A stretch of DNA of 64,000 nt, from assembly GCA_964428835.1 (NCBI GenBank), contig CAYRZQ010000002.1, forward strand, positions 1 through 64,000. The letters run 5' to 3'. Origin of the DNA: JAIXWP01 sp964428835 (GTDB taxonomy: Bacteria > Bacteroidota > Bacteroidia > Flavobacteriales_D > Sanyastnellaceae). Numbering within the stretch: the stretch's first letter is position 1; every line of letters starts with the position of its first letter. The position numbers were made by a program, and so were the translations under genes. The notes under the pieces were generated by a model. It searched no databases and had not been told where the DNA came from. It saw only the letters and a program-made list of their open reading frames with translations. This document shows, one piece after another, positions 25,383-34,603 of the stretch.

Positions 25383-25652
25383 TTATACTTGGATGCGCTC
25401 TTTCTCAGCGGCACACATACTAACAAAACTTTCAAAAGCCTCCTCACCAATCACCTCATACATTTCCGAGGCAGCATCAAGGATATCACAAATCATAACG
25501 CGCTCAGGAAGAATAGTGGCTTTTACTTCATTAATCCAATACTTTCCGCCCATCGTGCCCACTTCGGTCATCTCGGAATTGCTATGTACCTTATAGTAAT
25601 TTTTACCATTACTCAACCTTCTAAATTGTGGAAAAGTAGTATTTGAATCCAT
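25383..25652 (-). CDS. Conserved small protein upstream of murB
   Basis: An 89-residue soluble acidic protein. The first half (FRRLSNGKNYYKVHSNSEMT, then EVGTMGGKYWINEV) reads as a small beta sheet and the second half is helical (ICDILDAASEMYEVIGEEAF). It looks like a short protein seen in other Bacteroidota but has no known activity. It diverges from the nuclease gene at 25699 with a 46-bp gap and ends 16 bp before murB, so the two minus-strand genes are probably co-transcribed. Confidence 0.6.
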   Translation of the reverse strand: MDSNTTFPQFRRLSNGKNYYKVHSNSEMTEVGTMGGKYWINEVKATILPERVMICDILDAASEMYEVIGEEAFESFVSMCAAEKERIQV

Positions 25653-25698
25653 GGGCTTGTGCTGTTTCTTTGTAAAAACTCGCGAAAGGTAAGACGCT

Positions 25699-28467
25699 AT
25701 GACCCCTTTTCTTCAAACCATTGCACAACAGATCATTGAGAAGCACGCAACTCAGCTTTCCGAACTTATTATCGTGGTTCCGGGAAAGCGTGCAGGCTTA
25801 TTTTTAAGAAGATATTTGGCGCGCGAATTAGGTCGTTCTTTTCTTGCTCCAACCATTCTTACCCTTCCCGATTTTGTCTCCCGCCTCATGGGCAAGTCCA
25901 CCACCGCAAAACTGGACTTACTATTATTGCTCTACAACGTTTACAAGCAGCGCATGGGAACGGATGCAGAGAGCTTCGACGCATTCTCAAAATGGGGCTC
26001 CACGGCTCTTTCCGATTTTGGCGATATTGAACAAGCCCTTGCCAGCGGCAGCTCCCTATTCAAAGATTTGCGCGATATCAAGGAAATTGAAAATTGGAGT
26101 TTCAATCAAAATCCTCTCACAGAAACGCAAAACTCATATCTCGAATTTTGGAATCAGCTCGGCACGATATACAGCGATTTCAGAGATGCGCAACTGACCA
26201 AGGAGAAGTTTAGCTACGCTTTGCTTTGCAACCTTGCCGCAAAAGGCACGCCCGCGCAAATGCTCGACACACAAGTGCCCATGGTATGGTTCGTAGGTCT
26301 GTCCAACCTTTCCAAGGCAGAGTCAACCATTACTAGAAAATTAAAAGATGCTGGAAAGGCTATCATCCGCTGGGATGCAGATCACTACTATTTTGATAAT
26401 CCCGACCATGAAGCAGGCGATTTCATTCGCCGCCACAGTGAAAAATCCGACCTCATTATTGGTCATGATTTCACCGCGACTCCGAAGCAAATAAATATTT
26501 ATACCACCACCACTCCCTACAGCCAAGCGCTGCTTATTCGCGACCTCGTAGCGGCAATGCCCAAAGACTCTTTTGAAAATACTGCTATCGTTGTTGCAGA
26601 CGCTTCTCTTTTGATTCCATTGGTAAAAAATCTACCACAGATTGATGCCAAAATCAACATCGCCCTTGGTTATCCCCTCAAGCAAACAGCGGTGATGAAA
26701 TTGTTGAAGAGCCTTCTCTTTCTTCACATGCCCGCTCCCGGCAAGGAGAAACGCGGATTATATTACAAAGCCCTTCTTAGAGTCATTGAACAACAGTCGC
26801 TCTTCAATTATATATCCAGTGACATCAAGAAAATAAGAACGGATATAGCTAAAGAAAAAAGAATCTATATCAAGGCCGATCAATTCGATGAATTCGTAAG
26901 TCGCTATCCATCACTATCCAAACTAAAGTTTCTTTTTTCAGAAGAAAACCGAACGCCCATTCGGTGGATACAAAATGTGCTTCAGCTCATTGATGAATTG
27001 CTCATTCAGGATAGCGCAGAACAAGATGAATTCGAAACAGAAGCATTGCTTCGCGCACAAGAATTACTTTCTGAAGTAGCAGTAATCTTCGCTGAAGGAC
27101 ATCATTTAGAAGAAATGAAGTCCCTTCAAACCATTATCCAACAGCTACTGGCAGGCGAGAGCATCACCTTTACTGGCGAGCCTTTGGAGGGATTGCAAAT
27201 ACTGAATATGGTGGAAACGCGCGCACTCGATTTCGAACATATCATTGTCATCGGGGCGAATGAAGACATGTTCCCTGGAAATCTTAGCGATCAATCACTC
27301 ATTCCTTTTGATGTAAGAAAATTGTTTGACCTTCCAGTTGTAAAAGATAAAGAAGCGACCTATGCCTATACTTTATATCGATTGCTGCAAAGGGCTTCCA
27401 GAATCGATTTCCTTCATTCATCTATCACCTCCGATTTCAAAGGCACCGAACAAAGCAGATACATCACACAATTGGAGTTAGAGCTTCCATCCAAATCATC
27501 CTTTGCTACCTTCCATAAAATCAATTCTTCACTTTCAAACAAAGTGGATGATAAACTAGAAGTGTCGATTCCCAATGATGATTTTTCTAAAGAAAGAATT
27601 AAAACACTTTGGGCGAATGGCATTTCTCCATCCGCCATTAACAAATACATTCAGTGTCCGCTTGATTTTTACTATCGCTATATTCTCGGACTTGGCGAGG
27701 AAGAAGAGATTGAGGAAAATATATCTGCCTCTACATTCGGTAGCGTTGTACACGACGTATTGGAAGGATTTTTTAAAAATTACATTGACTCTTTTCCAAC
27801 AAAAGAGGACCTTCAGAATTTCAAAGAACGGATTGATAAAGAATTAGAGGAAGCTTTTTCACGCCACTATGGACTGGGCGATATTCATTATGGTGAAAAT
27901 TATCTTCAATTCTCAGTAGCAAAGAAGATGTTGGAAAAAATCATTGAGTTTGAATTCACCGAGATAGACCGTTTAGCGCGCGAATCGAAGAAAAACCGAA
28001 TCCTCGAAATCGAGGCCACATTGCAAGCCGTAATACCACACGATAAACACAATGTACCTTTTGAAATGCGCATCAAAGGAAAAGCAGACCGCATTGACGA
28101 GGAAGCTGGGCTTATTCGTATTATAGATTATAAAACAGGAAAGGTTGATCCGAAAGATGTGAAGATATCGGAAAAAACAGAAAGCATTTTCGACGTCAGA
28201 AAATCAAAGCTCATTCAGCTCCTATTTTATGCCTATATGAGAGCGCAAACGGGTACCGCACCTGAGAATATCAGCGTTGCGCTCTTTTCACTCAAGAATT
28301 TTAAAAGTGGTTGGATTACTCTTGAAACAACAGACGGCGAGTCCTTGAATCAAAAAATCTTGGATGATTTCGAACATCAATTAGCTTTGCAGGCGCTCGA
28401 AATGTTTGAATTGGATGTATTTGAACATAACGAAGACAGCAGATTTTGTGAATATTGCAATCGATAA
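25699..28467 (+). CDS. AddB-like PD-(D/E)XK nuclease/helicase-like protein
   Basis: A 922-residue protein of the AddB/RecC-like group. The N-terminal part (LIIVVPGKRAGLFLRRYLAR) is an inactivated SF1 helicase fold without a complete Walker A. The middle carries ILNMVETRALDFEHIIVIGA. The C-terminal 280 residues form the nuclease: YIQCPLDFYYRYILGLGEEE, GSVVHDVLE and IRIIDYKTGK with the DxK core. AddB works with AddA in double-strand break repair. The final FCEYCNR gives two cysteines and QCPLDF a third; the four-cysteine Fe-S staple of classic AddB appears incomplete. No addA is adjacent. The next gene's ATG follows directly on the stop. Confidence 0.87.
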   Translation: MTPFLQTIAQQIIEKHATQLSELIIVVPGKRAGLFLRRYLARELGRSFLAPTILTLPDFVSRLMGKSTTAKLDLLLLLYNVYKQRMGTDAESFDAFSKWGSTALSDFGDIEQALASGSSLFKDLRDIKEIENWSFNQNPLTETQNSYLEFWNQLGTIYSDFRDAQLTKEKFSYALLCNLAAKGTPAQMLDTQVPMVWFVGLSNLSKAESTITRKLKDAGKAIIRWDADHYYFDNPDHEAGDFIRRHSEKSDLIIGHDFTATPKQINIYTTTTPYSQALLIRDLVAAMPKDSFENTAIVVADASLLIPLVKNLPQIDAKINIALGYPLKQTAVMKLLKSLLFLHMPAPGKEKRGLYYKALLRVIEQQSLFNYISSDIKKIRTDIAKEKRIYIKADQFDEFVSRYPSLSKLKFLFSEENRTPIRWIQNVLQLIDELLIQDSAEQDEFETEALLRAQELLSEVAVIFAEGHHLEEMKSLQTIIQQLLAGESITFTGEPLEGLQILNMVETRALDFEHIIVIGANEDMFPGNLSDQSLIPFDVRKLFDLPVVKDKEATYAYTLYRLLQRASRIDFLHSSITSDFKGTEQSRYITQLELELPSKSSFATFHKINSSLSNKVDDKLEVSIPNDDFSKERIKTLWANGISPSAINKYIQCPLDFYYRYILGLGEEEEIEENISASTFGSVVHDVLEGFFKNYIDSFPTKEDLQNFKERIDKELEEAFSRHYGLGDIHYGENYLQFSVAKKMLEKIIEFEFTEIDRLARESKKNRILEIEATLQAVIPHDKHNVPFEMRIKGKADRIDEEAGLIRIIDYKTGKVDPKDVKISEKTESIFDVRKSKLIQLLFYAYMRAQTGTAPENISVALFSLKNFKSGWITLETTDGESLNQKILDDFEHQLALQALEMFELDVFEHNEDSRFCEYCNR

Positions 28468-29769
28468 ATGAAGAAGGTTCTCGTCATCACCTATTATTGG
28501 CCACCCAGCGGTGGAGGCGGCGTGCAGCGTTGGCTCAAAATGTCAGCCTTTATGAAATCCAATGGTTGGGAGCCCATCATTTATACACCTTCCAATCCCG
28601 CTTTTGATGTGAAAGATCCTTCGTTGATGAAAGATGTGGATCCAAATATTCAGGTAATCAAAACCCCCATCTTCGAGCCGGTAGAAGTATTCCAGAGCGC
28701 ATTCAAGTTGGTTGGAAAAAAACCGCCGCAACAAAAAGACTTTATTTCAGAACGCAACTCTTCACTTTTTCAACGAGCCGCCACCTATATCCGCGGCAAT
28801 TACTTCGTTCCAGACCCCCGCGTAACCTGGGTTTCGCCTTCGGTAAAGTTTTTAAAAAAATATTTGAAAGAAAACCCGGTAGATGCCATCATTTCGACGG
28901 GACCGCCCCATAGCATGCATCTCATTGCGATGCGCTTGAAAAAGATTTTCCCCAAAGTGCAGTGGGTAGCGGATTTCAGAGATCCATGGAGCGAATGGGA
29001 TTTATTGGATGTATTAAAAACAAAAGAGGCAGCGAGAAAAAAACATCGTCGCCTCGAACGTGAAGTGCTGCAAAGCGCAGATCTAACCGTAAGCATTTCT
29101 CCATATCATGTCGATCGTTTGATTGCTCTGGGAGCCAAGCGCTGCGAACTGATAAATAATGGTTACGATCATCGTGATTTTTTGAACGCAAAAAAAATCA
29201 CCACTGATAAATTTGTTATTCGTCACTTAGGCAGCGTTGACGAATTGCGCGACCCTCGGCCAATGATGAACGCCATTGCCGATTTGATTCGTGAAAAAAA
29301 TGTGCTACAGGAAGATATCTCCGTTGAATTCATCGGTCCTGTAAACAATAGTTTTAGACAGTATATAGAAAACGATGCAGCATTGGCAGCCATCACCAAA
29401 TTCGCGCCTGCCGTGCCTCACAGCGCTGTGGTAGAATTGTATTGTTCTTCGACATTACTATTGCTCATACTTGCACACACCGATATCGCAGCAGGCAATA
29501 TGCCTGGTAAGATGTATGAATACATGGCGAGCGGCACTCCCATTCTTGGTATCGGGCCTGAAGATGGCGATGCGGCAGCCTTGTTGCACCAAACCAATTC
29601 AGGTAAAATAATCGATCGCCTGCACCATGACAAAATCAAAGTGATGCTTCAAGAGCATTATTTAAGTTGGAAAAAAGGCGAAATGATTATCACAGAAAAA
29701 GCTCCCGATTATAGCCGCGAAGCGCTAACTCGCAAGTTTTGTAGCCTTCTTGGCTTTTCGAATTCCTGA
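28468..29769 (+). CDS. GT4-like glycosyltransferase
   Basis: A 433-residue GT-B glycosyltransferase. The N-terminal domain starts VLVITYYWPPSGGGGVQRWL, a motif of GT4 proteins in surface polysaccharide pathways; VADFRDPWSEWD and SPYHVDRLIALGAKRCELIN complete it. The C-terminal donor domain has MYEYMASGTPILGIGPEDGD. The donor and acceptor sugars are not readable. The ATG immediately follows the nuclease stop. Its last 45 bp overlap the 3' end of the convergent YihY gene, so transcripts of the two would be antisense there. Confidence 0.88.
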   Translation: MKKVLVITYYWPPSGGGGVQRWLKMSAFMKSNGWEPIIYTPSNPAFDVKDPSLMKDVDPNIQVIKTPIFEPVEVFQSAFKLVGKKPPQQKDFISERNSSLFQRAATYIRGNYFVPDPRVTWVSPSVKFLKKYLKENPVDAIISTGPPHSMHLIAMRLKKIFPKVQWVADFRDPWSEWDLLDVLKTKEAARKKHRRLEREVLQSADLTVSISPYHVDRLIALGAKRCELINNGYDHRDFLNAKKITTDKFVIRHLGSVDELRDPRPMMNAIADLIREKNVLQEDISVEFIGPVNNSFRQYIENDAALAAITKFAPAVPHSAVVELYCSSTLLLLILAHTDIAAGNMPGKMYEYMASGTPILGIGPEDGDAAALLHQTNSGKIIDRLHHDKIKVMLQEHYLSWKKGEMIITEKAPDYSREALTRKFCSLLGFSNS

Positions 29770-30663
29770 ATTGAGATCGAATCCGAGCAACACAATCATG
29801 CTGTTAAAATTCAACCAAATCAACAGCACCATCAGCGTTCCCAGTGAACCATAGAGCTTATTGAATTGAGCGAAATTGTTTACGAAATATGCAAATCCTA
29901 AAGAAGCGATAACGAAGAAAATGGTAGCGAAGGTCGTTCCCACATTGAAAAATCTCCAACGACGGCGCTTCTTTCCGTTGCCCACATTGTAGAGAGTACT
30001 AATCACCGTGTAAATCAAAAACACGGAAATAATCCATTTAGCGAAGTTTAAAATCGGGATATAGTTGATACTGCCAATGATTCCTTTATCGTGCAGATAC
30101 TCAAATGCGATTCCGCTAAAAATAATCAGTGAAACCGCCACAATCATAATGAGCCCCAATACAAAAATCAATACAATAGACGCCAACCGCATCATGATGA
30201 TATTACCTCTTTCTTCTATGAAAATACTCTCATTGAACCCAAGTAGAATCGCATTGATACTGCTAGAGGCGTAGTAAATCAAGAGAATAAAACCGACAGA
30301 CAACAATGCGTTGTGCTTTTTATTAATCAAGTCATCAAGTGTACTCTCAAACAAAGAAAACGTGTCACCTGGGAAAAAACCGCGAATGCTATCGAAGAGG
30401 CTTTCCTGAAAATTGGGCACAGGAATATGCGGAATCAATGAGAGCAATAAAATGATGGCCGGGAAAAAAGCGAGGAATATGCGGAAAGAGATTGCTGCGG
30501 CGCGCGTTGGCAAATGCCCTTCTGTTATCCCTTCAACGAAAAATTTCAATACATACCACAACGAGAGACCTTCAAATCCAGGAGGGTGAATATTATCAAG
30601 CGAGCGAACAATCTTTCGCACGCCTTTCATTTTTGGTATTCTTTGAAAAAAATTCTCTGCCAT
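29725..30663 (-). CDS. YihY/BrkB family inner membrane protein
   Basis: A 312-residue membrane protein with about six transmembrane segments. Family marks are LPTRAAAISFRIFLAFFPAI, FNVGTTFATIFFVIASLGFA and FAQFNKLYGSLGTLMVLLIW. YihY proteins were once called ribonuclease BN, which is wrong; the role is unsettled, perhaps envelope-related or transport. It lies 7 bp downstream of nadC, so it is likely the second gene of that operon, and it overlaps the GT4 gene tail to tail. Confidence 0.92.
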   Translation of the reverse strand: MAENFFQRIPKMKGVRKIVRSLDNIHPPGFEGLSLWYVLKFFVEGITEGHLPTRAAAISFRIFLAFFPAIILLLSLIPHIPVPNFQESLFDSIRGFFPGDTFSLFESTLDDLINKKHNALLSVGFILLIYYASSSINAILLGFNESIFIEERGNIIMMRLASIVLIFVLGLIMIVAVSLIIFSGIAFEYLHDKGIIGSINYIPILNFAKWIISVFLIYTVISTLYNVGNGKKRRRWRFFNVGTTFATIFFVIASLGFAYFVNNFAQFNKLYGSLGTLMVLLIWLNFNSMIVLLGFDLNSGIRKAKKATKLAS

Positions 30664-30670
30664 AAAACTT

Positions 30671-31516
30671 TTACTTCACTGCTTTCAAACTCAAGTCAAG
30701 ACTTTTGATTTGATGTGTCAAAGCGCCCATTGAAATATAATCAACGCCCGTTTCGGCATACGCCACCACATTCCCTTCGTGAATACCGCCACTGGCTTCT
30801 GTTTGCACGCGACCATTGATATACTCGACAGCTTCTCTCATTTGTTCAACCGTAAAATTATCGAGCAAAATTCTAAATGCCAATCCATTTTGTAAAATCA
30901 ACTTGACATCTTCTAACGAGCGCGCCTCCACCTCGACTTGAAGGGTTTTATTATTGGTTTCTAAATACTCTTTGATTTTTGAAAGCGCTTCATTCACGCC
31001 CCCAGCATAGTCGATGTGATTATCTTTCACCAAAATCATATCGTACAATCCTATGCGATGATTGACACCTCCACCGAGCACCACAGCGCGTTTTTCGAAA
31101 TAACGAAATCCGGGCGTTGTTTTGCGTGTATCGAGGAGTTTGCATTTTGTATGTGAAATCATGGAGGTAATCTTGGCAGTCTGCGTTGCGATTCCGCTCA
31201 TACGTTGCATGATATTGAGAGCAAGGCGCTCTGCCGTGACGATGCTCTGCGATTTTCCGGTCACAAAAAAAGCAACATCACCGTGTTGCACTTTTGCTCC
31301 ATCATGGAGTATTTGTTCAAATTTCAAATCTGCGTCAATCAGTTCGAATACGCGCTTAGCGATATCGATACCTGCAATGATTCCATTGTCTTTTACCAAA
31401 AGTCTTGCTTTGCCCGTGGCACTCGCAGGAATGGTAGAAAGGCTGGTATGATCTCCATCGCCGACATCCTCTGCGATAGCATATTTTAAAAACTGGTCTA
31501 GGTCAAAATTCTCCAT
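30671..31516 (-). CDS. nadC: Nicotinate-nucleotide pyrophosphorylase (carboxylating)
   Basis: 281 residues from the ATG at 31516; the longer frame starts with TTG at 31531 and is less likely. The enzyme condenses quinolinate with PRPP to give nicotinate mononucleotide in NAD synthesis. Motifs seen are AEDVGDGDHTSLSTIP, LLDTRKTTPGFRYFEKRAVV, GGGVNHRIGLYDMILVKDNH and VEVEARSLEDVKLIL, then ASGGI and YISMGALTHQ. Together with nadD at 60912 it gives two steps of NAD synthesis in this window. Confidence 0.96.
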   Translation of the reverse strand: MENFDLDQFLKYAIAEDVGDGDHTSLSTIPASATGKARLLVKDNGIIAGIDIAKRVFELIDADLKFEQILHDGAKVQHGDVAFFVTGKSQSIVTAERLALNIMQRMSGIATQTAKITSMISHTKCKLLDTRKTTPGFRYFEKRAVVLGGGVNHRIGLYDMILVKDNHIDYAGGVNEALSKIKEYLETNNKTLQVEVEARSLEDVKLILQNGLAFRILLDNFTVEQMREAVEYINGRVQTEASGGIHEGNVVAYAETGVDYISMGALTHQIKSLDLSLKAVK

Positions 31517-31556
31517 GCCACGAAGATACAAAAACGGGCAGGCGCGCGGGTTTGAA

Positions 31557-31937
31557 TTACCCTTCTATCTTCAATTGTTTGATCTGCCAGCCATTTCCTA
31601 CTTTCTTCATAAAGAAAGTAACGCGGTAATTGCCTTTAGCAGTAACAAGATCACCAATTCTGTATTGATCATCGAGCTTAGAGGTACCTTGGTGTTTGAT
31701 TGTAAAACCTTTTACTGGGTTTTGGGAAAAGAACGTAGCCATTACCGATTTGGCATCTGCTGCGCTATATGCATTGCTTTCTTCCTTCAATTCAACCTCC
31801 ACCGTGCTCATGAAAAATGCTGAAAGTGCATTGGCATCCCCTTTTTTAAGGGCATCCGAGACTTGCGGAGTGATATCAGTTTGAGCGAAACTGAAGAGGG
31901 TGCAAGCAGATAAAAAGATGGCAAGTACGTATTTCAT
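31557..31937 (-). CDS. DUF4783 secreted protein
   Basis: 126 residues from the ATG at 31937; the longer frame to 31997 adds a non-signal N-terminus and is rejected. A signal peptide (KYVLAIFLSACTLFSFAQ) leads to a cystatin/NTF2-like alpha-beta domain with VSDALKKGDANALSAFF, FFSQNPVKGFTIKHQGTSK and GNGWQIKQLKIEG. DUF4783 is nearly restricted to Bacteroidota and is often beside nadC, as here. The activity is unknown and export to the periplasm is expected. Confidence 0.87.
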   Translation of the reverse strand: MKYVLAIFLSACTLFSFAQTDITPQVSDALKKGDANALSAFFMSTVEVELKEESNAYSAADAKSVMATFFSQNPVKGFTIKHQGTSKLDDQYRIGDLVTAKGNYRVTFFMKKVGNGWQIKQLKIEG

Positions 31938-32048
31938 GGTACGATAATAATAATTTTTTTGACCGACGCGCAAGCTACAATCATCAAGCCAAAGCACTAT
32001 AAATTCTGAATTCTGAATTCAGAATTTGGAATCCTATGGGTGTAAAGC

Positions 32049-32072
32049 AAAAAGCCGATCCTAGGAATCGGC
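32049..32072 (-). terminator. Intrinsic terminator of the DUF177-rpmF operon
   Basis: On the minus strand GCCGAT-TCCTAGG-ATCGGC is followed by TTTTTG. The stem is at 32054-32072, 28 bp past the rpmF stop. A GAATTC-rich stretch lies beyond it at 32000-32032. Confidence 0.85.
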
Positions 32073-32099
32073 GCCATGCTATATAAAGTGAGGATTCTC

Positions 32100-32294
32100 T
32101 TAGTTCTCTGCTGTTTCTTTTTCCATCACCACTTTACCCTTGTAGTAAAGTTTTCCTTCGTACCAGTGAGCACGGTGGAACAAGTGAGGCTGACCTGTAG
32201 TTGGGCAAGTTGAAACGTTAGGAGCTTCAATCTTGTAGTGAGTCCTACGCTTCGCCTGGCGAGTTTGGGAAATTCTGTGTTTGGGATGTGCCAT
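32100..32294 (-). CDS. rpmF: 50S ribosomal protein L32
   Basis: A 64-residue L32 beginning MAHPKHRISQTRQAKRRTHY, with CPTTGQPHLFHRAHW in the middle. Only one Cys of the zinc-ribbon pair pattern is visible, so this is the zinc-independent form. It is the second gene of a DUF177-rpmF operon, the order seen in most bacteria, with an intrinsic terminator directly downstream. Confidence 0.96.
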   Translation of the reverse strand: MAHPKHRISQTRQAKRRTHYKIEAPNVSTCPTTGQPHLFHRAHWYEGKLYYKGKVVMEKETAEN

Positions 32295-32314
32295 TTCAGT
32301 AGGTATTTATCTAT

Positions 32315-32854
32315 TTATTCTTCTTCTTCATCATCGAGGGGATCATTCTCCTCGAATTGTAAATTTTTTAAAGCTGCCCATTCGTCTCTGCTATCGCTAT
32401 CGACCGCGTATTTTTTGTACGCTGCCAATACCTCTTGATTGCATTCAGCTTCGGTGGCGTGAACATGCCTTGCTGGGAGCGCCAGATGGGCATATTCATA
32501 GAGATATTGGGATACATCCACCGCGTTTTCGCTAGGACCGAGCACCAATATATCTTCGTCAGTGTGGCCTGTTTCGTCACCAAACTTTACAATCAACCTT
32601 TCTTTCGATTGGATGGGTTGTGAGAATGGGTCACCACATCGATCACAGAGCAACCTCACCTCTCCCTTCAAACTGAAATCAAGTACCATCAAAGTGCCTT
32701 GTTTTTCAAACTGAAGTTCTACCGCGATGTTAGATTCTGTAATCTCCGAATACTCAAATGCCTCAAAGAACGTCTCCGTAAGAGTAAAGTCATACAAGTG
32801 TGTTCCCACCTTGAGTCCCAAAAAGGGAATCTGATATTCCTTCAATGCCTTCAC
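32315..32854 (-). CDS. YceD/DUF177 family protein
   Basis: A 179-residue acidic protein. The DUF177 core holds LSLKGEVRLLCDRCGDPFSQ-type sequence with the CxxC pair and VDVSQYLYEYAHLALPARH, ending in an acidic tail DPLDDEEEE. Family members affect 23S rRNA accumulation and are almost always upstream of rpmF, as found here with a 20-bp gap. The promoter at 32877-32884 would drive both. Confidence 0.9.
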   Translation of the reverse strand: MKALKEYQIPFLGLKVGTHLYDFTLTETFFEAFEYSEITESNIAVELQFEKQGTLMVLDFSLKGEVRLLCDRCGDPFSQPIQSKERLIVKFGDETGHTDEDILVLGPSENAVDVSQYLYEYAHLALPARHVHATEAECNQEVLAAYKKYAVDSDSRDEWAALKNLQFEENDPLDDEEEE

Positions 32855-32876
32855 CCTACGGATTTTTTTGGGACGG

Positions 32877-32884
32877 CAAATATA
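32877..32884 (-). promoter_or_regulatory. -7 element of the DUF177-rpmF operon
   Basis: Reads TATATTTG on the minus strand, 22 bp upstream of the ATG, with TTGT about 21 bp further up. The following bases GCCGTCC are the same as those after the rplM -7 element, so the two ribosomal operons share a start-site region. Confidence 0.55.
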
Positions 32885-32922
32885 CGAAGAAAAACGAATT
32901 TACCAACAATTTTCTCCACACC

Positions 32923-32997
32923 CCTACTACCCCATTATCCTATTACCCTATTACCCTATTACCTTATTATCTTATTATCTTATTATCCTATTACCTA
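32923..32997. repeat. Octamer tandem array at the lpd stop (array 5)
   Basis: Nine 8-bp units: cctactac, cccattat, three cctattac, three cttattat and cctattac. The complement of the lpd TAG (32995-32997) forms the start of the next unit. The array occupies most of the gap up to the DUF177-rpmF promoter region. Confidence 0.9.
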
Positions 32998-34401
32998 GAT
33001 ATGTATCGCTCTCTTATCAGTCGCATCGAGCGCTGCCTCGCGGAAGCTTTCGGTAAATGTGGGGTGAGCGTGACTAATACGGGCGATATCCTCAGCGCTG
33101 GCGCGGAATTCCATTGCCACCACCGCCTCAGCGATCATGTCGGCACAACGAGGGCCAATCATATGAACGCCTAGAATTTCATCGGTTTCTTTATGAGCTA
33201 ATACTTTAATCAAACCATCCGTATCCATGCTCGCGCGAGCGCGGCCGCTGGCCTTGAAGGGGAATGAACCAACCTTATAAGGAGTGCCGTCTGCCTTGAG
33301 CTGCTCTTCGGTATAACCCACAGAAGCTACTTCTGGCCATGTGTAAACTACTCCTGGAATCAAATTATAGTTGATATGCGGCTTTTGACCTGCGATAACT
33401 TCCGCCACGAATGTTCCCTCTTCTTCTGCTTTGTGAGCGAGCATTGCGCCTTTTACCACATCACCAATGGCATAAATACCCGCCACGTTGGTTTGAAGGT
33501 GGTGATCTACCTCCACTCTTCCGCGCTCGTCCATCTTCACTCCTGCCTTCTCCAATCCGAGGTTGTCGGTATATGGGCGGCGTCCTACGGCCACGAGCAC
33601 GTAGTCACCTTCGAGCACCAATTCTTCACCCTTCGCATTGTCCGCTTTCACAGTCACGGTCTTGCCCTTGGCAGTAACTTCTTTCACCTTATGAGAAAGG
33701 TAAAAATCAAAACCTATTTTCTTCAACGACTTCTGCAATTCCTTACCCATGGTGCGATCCATCGTTGGAATGATGCTATCCATATATTCCACTACTGAGA
33801 TCTGAGAGCCGAGGCGGCCATACACTGAACCCAATTCGAGACCTATCACACCGCCACCAATGATGATCATGTGTTTCGGAACTTCGTCAAGTTTCAAAGC
33901 TTCAGTGCTCGTAATAACACGCTTTTTATCAATATTGATAAAAGGCAATGATGCCGGCTTGGAACCGGTCGCGATAATCACGTTCTTAGCGCCAATCTGT
34001 TCTACCGAACCATCGTCTTTGGTGATAGCAACAGTGCGCGCATCCACGAAAGAGCCGTGGCCGTGATAGACATCAATTTTATTTTTTTTCATTAAAAAAT
34101 CAATCCCCTTGGTAGTCTGGTCCACAACACCCTGTTTGCGGGCAATCATCTGAGGAAGATTAATTTTTGGGGCCGACTTGAGGTCGATGCCATGCTCTGC
34201 AAAAGTGTGCACCGCTTGATGATAATGTTCGGAGCTGTCCAAAAGAGCTTTAGAAGGAATACATCCGACGTTTAGACAAGTGCCGCCGAGAGTATTGTAG
34301 CGTTCAACAATAGCAGTTTTCAAACCCAACTGCGCCGCGCGAATGGCTCCCACGTACCCACCAGGTCCAGAGCCGATTACTACTACATCGTATTGATTCA
34401 T
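32995..34401 (-). CDS. lpdA: Dihydrolipoyl dehydrogenase
   Basis: A 468-residue class I flavoprotein disulfide reductase, the E3 of 2-oxoacid dehydrogenase complexes. The FAD motif is VIGSGPGGYVGAIRAAQLG, the redox disulfide GGTCLNVGCIPSK, the NAD motif GGGVIGLELGSVYGRLGSQI and the C-terminal active His-Glu pair HAHPTFTE. It stands alone without E1 or E2 genes. A TATCTTTG lies 4 bp before the ATG, suggesting a very short or absent leader. The stop codon adjoins an octamer array. Confidence 0.96.
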   Translation of the reverse strand: MNQYDVVVIGSGPGGYVGAIRAAQLGLKTAIVERYNTLGGTCLNVGCIPSKALLDSSEHYHQAVHTFAEHGIDLKSAPKINLPQMIARKQGVVDQTTKGIDFLMKKNKIDVYHGHGSFVDARTVAITKDDGSVEQIGAKNVIIATGSKPASLPFINIDKKRVITSTEALKLDEVPKHMIIIGGGVIGLELGSVYGRLGSQISVVEYMDSIIPTMDRTMGKELQKSLKKIGFDFYLSHKVKEVTAKGKTVTVKADNAKGEELVLEGDYVLVAVGRRPYTDNLGLEKAGVKMDERGRVEVDHHLQTNVAGIYAIGDVVKGAMLAHKAEEEGTFVAEVIAGQKPHINYNLIPGVVYTWPEVASVGYTEEQLKADGTPYKVGSFPFKASGRARASMDTDGLIKVLAHKETDEILGVHMIGPRCADMIAEAVVAMEFRASAEDIARISHAHPTFTESFREAALDATDKRAIHI

Positions 34402-34603
34402 GCCGCAAAGATAGATAAAACGAAAAGGATGAATGAGGAGATTTTGACGCTCCTTTATTCAGTTGAATTGTTACTATTTCAACATAAAAAACTACAGTCA
34501 GCGCCACTATGATACGCCGCGAGAATTTATTTCATCTCTAGTTAATTAACCTTAAAAATAAATTGACAAATTCTTCGTTGTCGGATTCCAAATCTTAATT
34601 AAT

